From: Mycobacterium sp. SMC-8
GTDB taxonomy: Bacteria > Actinomycetota > Actinomycetes > Mycobacteriales > Mycobacteriaceae
Reading direction: 5' to 3'
Length of the DNA: 64,000 nucleotides
Assembly (NCBI RefSeq): GCF_025263565.1
Contig: NZ_CP079867.1
Coordinates: 1-64,000, forward strand
Below the pieces are notes generated by a model. The model was not told the DNA's origin, made no database searches, and was given only the letters and a program-made list of their open reading frames with translations. Position numbers and translations under genes: made by a program. This document shows, piece by piece, positions 19,755 to 27,900 of this stretch (the first letter of the stretch is position 1; each line of letters begins with the position of its first letter).

Positions 19755-20517
19755 GGGCGATGAGCAGGGCTGCTGGCAGCAGTGGCGCACCGACCGTGAC
19801 CGCGAGGAGCAACGTCGGGTAGCCCAGCAACGGCGTGACCGCAAGGTCCGTAACAAGCTCAGTCGCGTCGTGGACGTCCTTGACGAGCTGCTCGGCCCCG
19901 GTGAGCAGCAGCCCCGTTGCCTCGGTGAGGTCGCGGATTTCTACGGCGTGAGCCAGTACCGGCTCTCAGCGGTGCTTGAGAAGCACCGCGAGGAGTTCAG
20001 TCGGGATGGTTGGCAGCCGCATAACCGTGCACACGACGGGCAGGATCTTTGGACTGATCGTGCTGTCGTACGGGCAGGGCTGTTACTGGAAAAGTCCTCT
20101 GTAGCAGCCCATCTGCGGCACCTCCTGGGTGTCGGCGATATTCCGCTGGTGTACTCCCAAAGTGATGCCCGCCTGGCTGAATGCCGGCAGCTCTACAACA
20201 AGGCTCTGACGGTCGTTGCTGATATCCATGGCGAGTCCAGCACCGACGATCTGTGGCGGGCGATGCAGGGTGCGGATCGGTACGACCTGATGGCGATGGT
20301 GATGACCTTGGCCTCCCTGACTCCCTACGACCGTCCCAGCTTGGGGCAGTGGCTACGCGAGATTAGTGCCCTCACCACGAAGGACGGCAGTATCGCTCGT
20401 GGTCTGGCGCTGCTGATCCCTCAGCGTCAAGCTGTCGATGCGCGAAAGCTCAAAGAGTCCGGGTCCGCACGATCGCACAGAGCGCGGGCCGACGGCGAAG
20501 GAGCGGTGTGCCAATGA
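19741..20517 (+). CDS. Predicted DNA-binding protein, unknown family
   Basis: GTG 19741 overlaps the end of the ASCH gene and gives 258 residues. The N-terminus is charged and helical (DRDREEQRRVAQQRRDRKVRNKL). Next comes a likely helix-turn-helix near residues 60-82 (LGEVADFYGVSQYRLSAVLEKH). The rest is mostly helical (LLLEKSSVAAHLRHLLGVG, DLWRAMQGADRYDLMAMVMTLASL) with a conserved-looking LGQWLREISALT. I do not know a named family; it could be an operon regulator or a partner of the methylases. ATGA overlap to the next gene. Confidence 0.6.
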   Translation: MHPGEGDEQGCWQQWRTDRDREEQRRVAQQRRDRKVRNKLSRVVDVLDELLGPGEQQPRCLGEVADFYGVSQYRLSAVLEKHREEFSRDGWQPHNRAHDGQDLWTDRAVVRAGLLLEKSSVAAHLRHLLGVGDIPLVYSQSDARLAECRQLYNKALTVVADIHGESSTDDLWRAMQGADRYDLMAMVMTLASLTPYDRPSLGQWLREISALTTKDGSIARGLALLIPQRQAVDARKLKESGSARSHRARADGEGAVCQ

Positions 20518-21350
20518 GTTCCGCGTCTCACGCTCGCTCACCCATAGCCGAACGGCGTACTCGCGCTGAGCAGACCGGACGGCAGATTGCCTGCCTGCTA
20601 CCTGCGCACACCCACTACGTTCAACCACTCTCGGGAACGCTGGAAGTTCTGCTTCACAAGCCGTGCAGCCCGCTAGAGACGGTCAATGATGTGGATTCCG
20701 AGCTGGTCACGTTCTGGAGGGTCCTACGCGATCGACCCGACGAGCTTGCGCGGGCGTGTTCGTTGACTCCGCACTCGCGGGTGGAGTTCACCTCCGCGAT
20801 TAGCGGTTCCCGGCTCCCTCGTGACGCCAACGAGGTGGAGGTTGCCCGACGAGTATGGGTCCGGCTCAATCATAGCCAAACTGGTGCTGCGCGGATGCGT
20901 CCTCAGTGGCAGAACTCCGCAGCGCACCGCAGGACGGCGCCGGGCCGTGATACTGCCATTGCTCAGATGACCGAGGTCGCCACCCGAATCAAAAGGGTGA
21001 GCCTGGAATCGGCCGCTCCTGTGGAGCTGATCGCCTCGGTGGTGCGCCAACCCGGGGTGTGCATCTACCTCGACCTGCGAACCGAAGTCTTCGGCGCCCA
21101 GGGCGCCAGTCTGGTCCATCGTGCGCGCGTCGACCCGACGCAGGTACTTCGGGCCGTGTCGAAGGCGAAAGCTGCCGTCGTGATCCGCGCTGAGCGCGAC
21201 ACGGTAGCGCACAGTCCTGTACACACCTGGGCGTGCACGGCAGTGGGAGAGCAACGGGATAGCGCCGCGGTGCACTTGTGGTCGAACCGTGTGCTGTCGA
21301 TGCAAGAGCGTCTTTTCGACCTTGGCGACTACGGGTGGGCAGCACCGTGA
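20514..21350 (+). CDS. Catalytically dead D12-class DNA methylase homologue
   Basis: 278 residues. Residues 30-150 align with the intact methylase at 23424-24455: THYVQPLSGTLEVLLHKP against SHYVEPYAGGLSVLLAKK, LETVNDVDSELVTFWRVL against LETVNDLDGDIVHFWRML, and ELARACSLTPHSR against ELARACALTPHSR. The parts needed for catalysis are gone. FGGK near the N-terminus is missing, the Gly-rich AdoMet loop EPYAGG is QPLSGT, and the DPPY motif is replaced by DLRT (about residue 186). It cannot methylate. The gene is fully open and embedded in the operon, so it seems kept for another role, such as a regulatory or targeting partner. Confidence 0.75.
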   Translation: MSSASHARSPIAERRTRAEQTGRQIACLLPAHTHYVQPLSGTLEVLLHKPCSPLETVNDVDSELVTFWRVLRDRPDELARACSLTPHSRVEFTSAISGSRLPRDANEVEVARRVWVRLNHSQTGAARMRPQWQNSAAHRRTAPGRDTAIAQMTEVATRIKRVSLESAAPVELIASVVRQPGVCIYLDLRTEVFGAQGASLVHRARVDPTQVLRAVSKAKAAVVIRAERDTVAHSPVHTWACTAVGEQRDSAAVHLWSNRVLSMQERLFDLGDYGWAAP

Positions 21351-21685
21351 CCACGGCCGACACCATCGCCGTTCGCGAGCAGCTGGTCGCGGTGCTGCGG
21401 GCCGCCGAAACACCGATGACTAGCGCCGAGCTGGCCAGCGTTCTGCCGTGGCAGACCCACCGTCTCGATGTGGGCTGCGAGCTGGTGTGTCACGCACCTC
21501 GCCGGCCCACGGCGATGCGGGTGGTCGAGTGTCATCGGACCTGGCATCTGGTGAGTCGTCCGCGGTCCTCGCAGGACTCGCGCACAGGAATCTATCGGCA
21601 TCTGAGGAGCCTGGCCCGTGCAGGGACCATCCGGTCGATTGCGTTGGGGCCACGCAAAGTTCAGTGGGAGTTCGTAGGTGAATAG
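21347..21685 (+). CDS. Predicted winged-helix-like small protein
   Basis: 112 residues starting at GTG 21347, which overlaps the previous stop in a GTGA junction. The sequence suggests two helix-turn-helix-like parts: IAVREQLVAVLRAAETPMTS with AELASVL near the N-terminus, and TGIYRHLRSLARAGTIRSI near the C-terminus, the latter like the recognition helix and wing of a winged-helix domain. Two Cys and two His lie between (CELVCHAP, VECHRTWHL), which might bind a metal. The family is not identified. The stop lies just before the nrdH ATG. Confidence 0.55.
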   Translation: MTTADTIAVREQLVAVLRAAETPMTSAELASVLPWQTHRLDVGCELVCHAPRRPTAMRVVECHRTWHLVSRPRSSQDSRTGIYRHLRSLARAGTIRSIALGPRKVQWEFVGE

Positions 21686-21695
21686 GAGAGTGACG

Positions 21696-21947
21696 ATGAG
21701 CAGGATCACCGTGTACACCAAGCCCAACTGCGTGCAGTGCACCGCGACGTTCAAGGCGCTCGACAAAGCGGGCATCGCCTACGCGAAAGTTGACATCAGC
21801 GTCGATGCCGAGGCCCGCGACTACGTGATGGCCCTGGGCTACCTGCAAGCCCCCGTCGTGGTGGCCGGCGATGAGCACTGGAGCGGCTTCCGACCCGACC
21901 GCATCTCCGAAGTCACGGCTCCAGCACTCGCGCAGCTATCCATGTAG
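21696..21947 (+). CDS. nrdH: NrdH-type glutaredoxin-like protein (copy 1)
   Basis: 83 residues with the redox motif CVQC in the context VYTKPNCVQCTATFKALDKAG. NrdH's later signature is also present (APVVVAGDEHWSGFRPDRI, with the WSGFRPD substrate-site segment). NrdH passes electrons to class Ib ribonucleotide reductase. ATG 21696 follows AGGAG at 21684-21688; an upstream GTG at 21678 would add six residues. A nearly identical gene lies in the opposite direction at 35139-35405. No nrdE, nrdF or nrdI is nearby, so it must act on host enzymes or serve another redox purpose in the operon. Confidence 0.9.
   Translation: MSRITVYTKPNCVQCTATFKALDKAGIAYAKVDISVDAEARDYVMALGYLQAPVVVAGDEHWSGFRPDRISEVTAPALAQLSM
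21706..21905. repeat. 200-bp inverted repeat, copy A (nrdH core)
   Basis: These 200 bases recur in reverse complement at 35196-35395, with the same length and only a small number of base changes seen by eye. The repeat covers the nrdH coding core but not the 3' end, where the two proteins differ. It could support recombination that inverts the 13.5 kb between the copies. Confidence 0.85.
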
Positions 21948-21979
21948 CGGTACAAACACTAGCGGGGGAAGAAGACCTC

Positions 21980-22225
21980 ATGACAGTCAAGCACGCAGTG
22001 CGCGTATATGTCTCCGCGCCGTCAGCCAGGGGACCGGCGCGGGTCTTGGCTACGAAGAAGCGCGTGGCCAACGCAGCATCGTCCATGTCGGTTCCGCCCC
22101 CGGTTGGGTGTAACTGTGAACTCTGCTCATGCAGCTGCCGCCCGTCCACAGGATGGTTGGTCCCTCCTGGAATCGCGCACACGTTGGGCACCTTCACATC
22201 GCGTACCGGGCAGTCCATCCTATGA
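21980..22225 (+). CDS. Small Cys-rich protein, unknown
   Basis: 81 residues with a cluster CNCELCSCSC in the middle, which could bind zinc or an iron-sulfur centre. GGGGGAAG lies 8 bases before ATG 21980, and the stop overlaps the next ATG as ATGA; both support a real gene. The rest is Ser/Ala/Arg-rich and fits no known family. Confidence 0.5.
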   Translation: MTVKHAVRVYVSAPSARGPARVLATKKRVANAASSMSVPPPVGCNCELCSCSCRPSTGWLVPPGIAHTLGTFTSRTGQSIL

Positions 22226-23427
22226 CAGTCACGGCGACCCCGTTTCAGGTCGGGGAACACGTGGTTGACGATGTGCATTGCCCTGAGGGACAACAGATCC
22301 TCAGAGAGGCCAAAGCAGCGCGGTCACGCCCTCTGTGTTTGTGCCAGACCGCCGGGGTGCAGATGTATATCGCTGCTGCTGGAGACAGCCTCATTGTCAA
22401 ACGAATGCCCGGCACGGCGGCCGCACATGACCATCGGTGCCGATCGTGGCTCCCTCCCAGCGAGCTATCTGGCTATGGCGCCGTTGCCGACCGGTCGATC
22501 ATTGACAACCCTGCCGACGGAACAACCACGCTGCGACTGGGGTTTTCGCTGTCGAAGTCCGGCAATCGTGCCGCTCCCGAGCCTTCCGGATCGCCGGCAA
22601 GCGCGGTGCAATCGGACGGCAACAAGTTATCCCTACGCGCTGTGCTGCATTATCTCTGGGATGAGGCGGAACTGACGACGTGGCACCCGGGCTTTGCGGG
22701 ACGGCGGCCGTGGGGTGTGGTGTACCGCCGGCTCCGAGATGCCGCGGATGGGAAGCTAGTCCGTAAAAACCCGTTCGCCGCATCGTTGTTCATCCCGGAG
22801 CCCTTCTCGGCCGACCGCAAGGCCGAGATCGAGCAGCGCCGGATTAAGGCTTGGGCTCCAGCTCGGAGGCAGCCTGGGAAGGCCACCAGATTCCTGATCG
22901 GCGTGGGCGATATCAAGGCGATTGAGCCAGCCGCCCACGGGTTCAAGATGCAGGTCCGCCACCAACCGGGCCACCCCTGGTTCCTCGACGAAGACCTGTA
23001 CCGAAAAATGACCAAGCGCTTCCCCACAGAGCTAGAACTCTGGCAGATGGCAGATCCAGGTGACGTGCGATTAGTGGCGGTAGCTACCTTCTCCGTGTCT
23101 CGGGCTGGTTACGCCAACGTCGAACAACTCTCTTTGATGACGACCGATCACAACTGGCTCCCCTTCACCAGCGACGCCGAGCGCACCCTGCTGGCAACTG
23201 CAATCGAAGATGATCGGTGTTTCCGGAAGGTATTGCCTTACAACGGGACTTCCACGGCCCTGGCCTCTCTTATCTTCACCGACACCGCCCCGGCGATAGC
23301 CGCATTTATCGATCGCTCTGGAGGCGAGGACGACGAAGACGAATCGATCGCGGGGCTTCCGGTCTGGAACTGGCGTACCGATGAAGATATGCCGGATTTG
23401 CCGTCACCTGTCGACGGTTCGGAATGA
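22222..23427 (+). CDS. DUF1173 family protein
   Basis: 401 residues. The N-terminal pattern (PLCLCQTAGVQMYIA, then HDHRCRSW) with paired Cys and a His/Cys pair is typical of DUF1173 proteins of actinobacterial and proteobacterial plasmids, whose function is not known. Later conserved-looking stretches are LRAVLHYLWDEAELTTWHPGF and RRPWGVVYRRL. ATG 22222 is taken because it overlaps the previous stop; a longer in-frame start at 22129 would overlap that gene heavily. The Cys/His set suggests a metal site. The end overlaps the methylase ATG. Confidence 0.7.
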   Translation: MTVTATPFQVGEHVVDDVHCPEGQQILREAKAARSRPLCLCQTAGVQMYIAAAGDSLIVKRMPGTAAAHDHRCRSWLPPSELSGYGAVADRSIIDNPADGTTTLRLGFSLSKSGNRAAPEPSGSPASAVQSDGNKLSLRAVLHYLWDEAELTTWHPGFAGRRPWGVVYRRLRDAADGKLVRKNPFAASLFIPEPFSADRKAEIEQRRIKAWAPARRQPGKATRFLIGVGDIKAIEPAAHGFKMQVRHQPGHPWFLDEDLYRKMTKRFPTELELWQMADPGDVRLVAVATFSVSRAGYANVEQLSLMTTDHNWLPFTSDAERTLLATAIEDDRCFRKVLPYNGTSTALASLIFTDTAPAIAAFIDRSGGEDDEDESIAGLPVWNWRTDEDMPDLPSPVDGSE

Positions 23428-24455
23428 CCCCCTGCCGGGTTGAAACAAACGCATTGTCAGCAACTGCCTTACGTCCGCCGTTCGCCTACTTCGGCGGTAA
23501 GCAGAAGATCGCCGGGGACATCGCCGCACTGCTAGCAAGCCATAGCCACTACGTGGAACCGTATGCTGGCGGACTCTCAGTATTGTTGGCTAAGAAGCCA
23601 AGTCGACTAGAGACTGTCAACGACCTCGACGGTGACATTGTCCACTTCTGGCGGATGCTACGTAATCGTCCCGAGGAACTGGCCCGGGCATGTGCGTTGA
23701 CTCCGCACTCACGAGCAGAGCGTAGCAATGCGCTTGACCGTCCGTCCGACTTGGATGATATCGAACGTGCCCGGCGAATCTGGGTATGTCTGGCGCAAGG
23801 CCGGACAGGCACCCTTCGCCGGACAGGCTGGCGCTTCGACGCGGCGGACTCTGCGCACACGTCAATGCCTCGCCGGCTAGATAGCTATATCCGTCGGATG
23901 GAGGCAGCAACCGCTCGGTTGCGCTCGGTCTCTCTGGAGTGCCGACCGGCACTCGATGTCATTGCGGCATACGGCAAAGGCCGCCGAACACTGATGTATG
24001 TGGACCCTCCCTATCTTGGTGAAGTCCGAGAACGCAACTACCGCAGGGAGATGCTGTCTGAGGATGGCCACCGTGAACTGGCATCCACCTTGCATGAGTG
24101 CGTTGCCACCGTGGTTCTGTCGGGCTACGCCTCACGCTTGTATGACGAGGTACTCTTTCGGGACTGGTACCGGGTCGAACTGGCAGCTGCGACGAGCCAG
24201 GGAGGATCGTACGAGGTCCGCACTGAAGTTCTGTGGTCCAATCGCCCCCTGCGTAGGACTAGCTCCACGGTCGTCGTTCGCGGTAAAGGTGCCGCGCGTA
24301 ACGAAACGTCCACCAACGACGCCGTATGTAACGAAACGCGCTGCCCGGTCTGCGCTGGAACGCTTCGGCAGGCCGCGACGGGTCGACGGCGCATCTACTG
24401 CTCGCCAGCATGCCGGGTCCGTGCACACCGACGCGCCGCAATCAGCGGAGAATAG
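23424..24455 (+). CDS. D12-class (Dam-like) adenine N6 DNA methyltransferase with C-terminal zinc ribbon
   Basis: 343 residues. It has motif X FAYFGGKQ (20-27), the AdoMet loop YVEPYAGGLSVLL (about 45-57), and the catalytic DPPY in MYVDPPYLGEVRERNY (about residue 194). These are the marks of the D12 class that methylates adenine, as Dam does. The last 40 residues add CPVC, then after about 15 residues YCSPACRVRAHRR, a four-Cys zinc site not usual in Dam proteins. No restriction enzyme is seen next to it, so it is probably a solitary methylase. It shares its family with the dead copy at 20514-21350. Confidence 0.88.
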   Translation: MTPCRVETNALSATALRPPFAYFGGKQKIAGDIAALLASHSHYVEPYAGGLSVLLAKKPSRLETVNDLDGDIVHFWRMLRNRPEELARACALTPHSRAERSNALDRPSDLDDIERARRIWVCLAQGRTGTLRRTGWRFDAADSAHTSMPRRLDSYIRRMEAATARLRSVSLECRPALDVIAAYGKGRRTLMYVDPPYLGEVRERNYRREMLSEDGHRELASTLHECVATVVLSGYASRLYDEVLFRDWYRVELAAATSQGGSYEVRTEVLWSNRPLRRTSSTVVVRGKGAARNETSTNDAVCNETRCPVCAGTLRQAATGRRRIYCSPACRVRAHRRAAISGE

Positions 24456-24466
24456 GGCTTCCGCAC

Positions 24467-24904
24467 ATGTCGTACCCGCAGCGGACGATGGGGTACATGA
24501 ACGAGAACAACAGCAACCGGTGTGTTATTCGCATTCTGGGTTTAGTTGACGGGACGCCAACCGATTTCGACGGCCAGTATGTGGTCGAGTACGACCCGAG
24601 CAGGACCGGCACGCAGCCAGTGACAGGTAATCCGATGCCGGTATTCCATCTGGCGACCACCCCCGATATCAGTCAAGCGACGCGGTTCAGTCCCGCCGAG
24701 ACGGTCGACCTGTACCGCGCCGTAGACCAACGTAACCCGATCCGGGCTGATGGTGAACCGAACCGTCCTCTCACTGCGTTCAGTGTGGAGACCGAGACGA
24801 TCTCGGAATTGCCGCCTGCGGGATGGCACGTCGATCCGCACAATCCGCGCTACTGGCGCTGGTGGAACGGTACGACCTGGACCAGCCATATAGCGGCGCG
24901 GTGA
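24467..24904 (+). CDS. DUF2510-domain protein
   Basis: About 145 residues. The C-terminus (PAGWHVDPHNPRYWRWWNGTTWTSH) matches the short DUF2510 motif with GW..D......RWWDG..WT, common in actinobacterial membrane and secreted proteins; no membrane helix is present here. The N-terminal 110 residues are unassigned. ATG 24467, 24488 and 24497 are possible starts, none with a good ribosome binding site, so the N-terminus is uncertain. Last gene of the operon; a hairpin follows. Confidence 0.6.
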   Translation: MSYPQRTMGYMNENNSNRCVIRILGLVDGTPTDFDGQYVVEYDPSRTGTQPVTGNPMPVFHLATTPDISQATRFSPAETVDLYRAVDQRNPIRADGEPNRPLTAFSVETETISELPPAGWHVDPHNPRYWRWWNGTTWTSHIAAR

Positions 24905-24914
24905 TTCCGCGATA

Positions 24915-24944
24915 GCAGCTGGGACGTTCACGACGTCGAGCTGC
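24915..24944. terminator. Hairpin between convergent genes
   Basis: GCAGCT and AGCTGC enclose GACGT, a 5-nt loop and ACGTC, giving 11 paired bases with a small internal loop. It lies between the 3' ends of the DUF2510 gene (+) and the relaxase gene (-). There is no T-run, as is usual for mycobacterial terminators. Confidence 0.5.
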
Positions 24945-24957
24945 GTGTTCACAGGTC

Positions 24958-27900
24958 CTACCCACCTCGGCTGAATCCCTCGTCTCGGTGAGCAGCGTTC
25001 CACATGCGGGTGTGGAGATCATGGGCGGTGGTGTTGCGCTGCTGGGCTTTTCGGTGTCGTTGCAGGGCGGCGGTGATGGCGGGGGTGTGCTGGTCGGGGT
25101 TCAGTCCGGCGGCTTGGGTGAGGGCTGCGTTGCTGTCGGGGCTGGCGTCGTAGTGGTTGACGCGGCCGGTGGCGGCGGTGAGCACTGGTGACCAGCGCAG
25201 TTCGGTGTGCAGCAATTTCAGTAGTGGGGCTGCCGGTGGTGGTGGCCAGGTGGCGGTGTTGGTGTCGAGCAGGATGATCCGGGCGTGGGCGGTGGCGGCG
25301 GTTTCGGTGAGTTCGGCGATGGTTTCGGGGGACAGGTGTTCGGCGCGGTCGATCACGACGATGGTGCCGGGTGCGCTGTCGTTCAGCTCCAGGTTGGCGG
25401 CGTCGATGACAGTGGTGGCGATCGGTGACAGGTCGGGATTGTCACAGATGGTGGCGGGCGCGGCCCAGATCAACGGGCGTCCGGCGTCGTGGGCGGCGCG
25501 GTCGAGATGTCTCATCATGGGCAGCAGGGTGGTGCGGTCGGAGGCGTGCGCGGCGGTCAGCACGAACGGGGCATCGGTGAGCCGACGTAGGCGGTCGGTG
25601 TCGATGTCGGGGTGCTCGCTGATCGGCAGTCGTTCTTGGAAGGCGTGTTGGCCGGCAGCGTCGAGTACCCGCAGTTCGGTGTCGATGCGGGGCAACAGCT
25701 CGGTGATGTGTTCGGCGGTGCTGCGCTGTGCGCGGGCGAATGCCTGCGCGGCGGCAAGCTCGGCGCGGTGGAGCTGGTCGCGCAGCGCCGCGCGGTCGGC
25801 GCGGTGGCGAGCCAGCAGTGTGTCATCGTCGGCGCGGCATCGACGCAGCAGTGCGTCGGCGTCGGCGTGGGTAACGATGTGCTCGCTGCCTCCGGCTGCC
25901 GCGGCGCGAGCGGCGGTGGCTTCAGTGAATGCGGGATGGAACTGCTCGGCGGGGCTGGTCGGGGGCAACTGGTAGCTGGTCAAGAAGTTCAGATTCTGAG
26001 TGGCCGAGGCGATATCGAGCGGGTCGGCGTCGGGGTCAGCACGCACCGTGTCGAGTTCGGTGCGGGCGTGGTTGATGAGTTCGAGGGCTTCGGCGTAGGT
26101 GGCTTCGGCCTGATGCCATTGGTCGAGCACGGCTTCGACGCGGGCCAGGAAGGGCCGGTCGGCGTCGGCCGCGGCACGCATGCGCCGCAGTTCGTCGGTG
26201 GCGGCCAGGACGTGGGGGCCGCCACCGGCAGTCACGTGGGCGGCCAAGGTGCGGACCTGGGCGTCGGCGGCGGCGTAGCGGGCGCGCAGCGCGTGGACGT
26301 CGGCGCGGTGGGCGGCCAGCGCGGCGGCGGGGCTGGGCCGAACGGTGCTCAGGCTGTCGAAGTCGATCCCCGTATCGGGGTTGAAGTAGTCGTCGGCGTG
26401 CTCGGGTGGGGGAAGTTGCTCGTCGGGGGCGGTGGGCTCGGTGAGGTCGTAGTCGTCTAGTCCGAGTGCGGCGGCAAGGTTGTTGGGGTCGGCCAACACG
26501 TCGTCGTGGGCGTGCTGTCGCCTCGGTGGTGTGTCCTCGATGTCGGGGTGCAGATGGGTGAGTTCTTCGTGTTCTTCCGGTGTCAGAGGCTCGTGCTCGG
26601 GCAGCGGAATGTCATGGTCGTAGGGGTCGGCGGTGGTGAACACCTCGATCGAGTAGGTGAGCAGGCGGGCGTACTCGTCGGGCCGTAAATGATGCGTCAG
26701 GTGGGCGTCGGCGTCATAGAGGTGTTCGGCGGCAACGTGCAGCAGATCGCGCGGTGTCCACTGGTCGGGGTCGGCGTTGCCGATCGCGGACACCAGTGCG
26801 GGGAAGGCGGGATCGGCGGCGATGGTTTCTGCCAGTTCGGTGCCGAACACGGTGTGCAGATCGGGTAGCCAGTCCGGGCGCAGCCCACCGTTGGCGGTCT
26901 CCAGCGCCGCTGGTGTGAGGGTGCCGCACAGTCGCCACCACAGTGCGGCGGCGGGCAATTCGTCGGGCAGCGGACGCTCAGCGGCGACGGTGCGCACGAG
27001 TTGGGTGATGTTGACTCCGGTGCGTGCGGCCGCGGCCAGGTGATGCGCCAGTTGGGGCCAGTAGGGGTCGTGGCGGATGTGGGGGTTGATGGAGTCGATG
27101 AGGGTGTCGTAGCGGTTGGTGGTGGCATCAGCGCCGATGAGTTCGGCTGCGCGGTGTTCGAGTCCGCGTTGGGCGGCGCGGGTGCGGGCGGGGTATTGCT
27201 CGGCGCCGGCGATGCGGGTGTCGTTGTCCTCGACGGCGGTCGCGGCGCGATAGACGGCCAGATCGGCAGCCAATTCGAGGTCTGTGCCGACCAGCGGTCG
27301 TGCCCAACGCGGCGCGGTCGCCGCGCTCCACTGGCGTGCGGTGGCGGCGAGTTCGGCGGCCAGGTCGGTGACGCGCTGCGCACGGGCGGACAGGTAGGCG
27401 TTCCACTGCGGGTCGGCGGCCAGGCGCTCGGGAATGGCAGGAAGCCAGGGCAGCGGACCGGCACCACCGGAGTGCGCGCCGGTCGGGTCCAGGCGCCAGT
27501 CGATGACCGCGGCCGGGTCGGCGGCGTTGTCGAATCCGCCGGCGGCGACCACTTTTTCGAGCCGTTTGAGGGGGTGGATACCGGCGGCCGCGATCAATGC
27601 GAGGTGTTGGCGTAGCACCGGCCAGGCGGTAGCGGTGGTCAGCCCGGGAACGAGTTTTTCGGCGTGGGAATCCAGCTCGGCGTGCTGGGCGGGGCTCAGG
27701 CGTGATTCGGCGGCGGTGCCGACGGCGTGGGCGTACATCTGGGTGGCTGCGGCCAGTCGGGCAGCCGGGTCGGCGGCGGCCCGCGCCGCGCTGGTGGCCG
27801 AGACTTGGGCGGCGTCGCGCCCCAGGGCACGGGTCAAGACGTCCACGGCGGTGTCGGGGTGGGTGGCTTTCGGGGACAGCACCCGGTGCGGGTCGTGCTC

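Noticed and set aside
25612..26460. Long + strand open frames inside the relaxase gene
   Set aside because: They are Gly/Val-rich shadows caused by high GC; the - strand product has clear domains.
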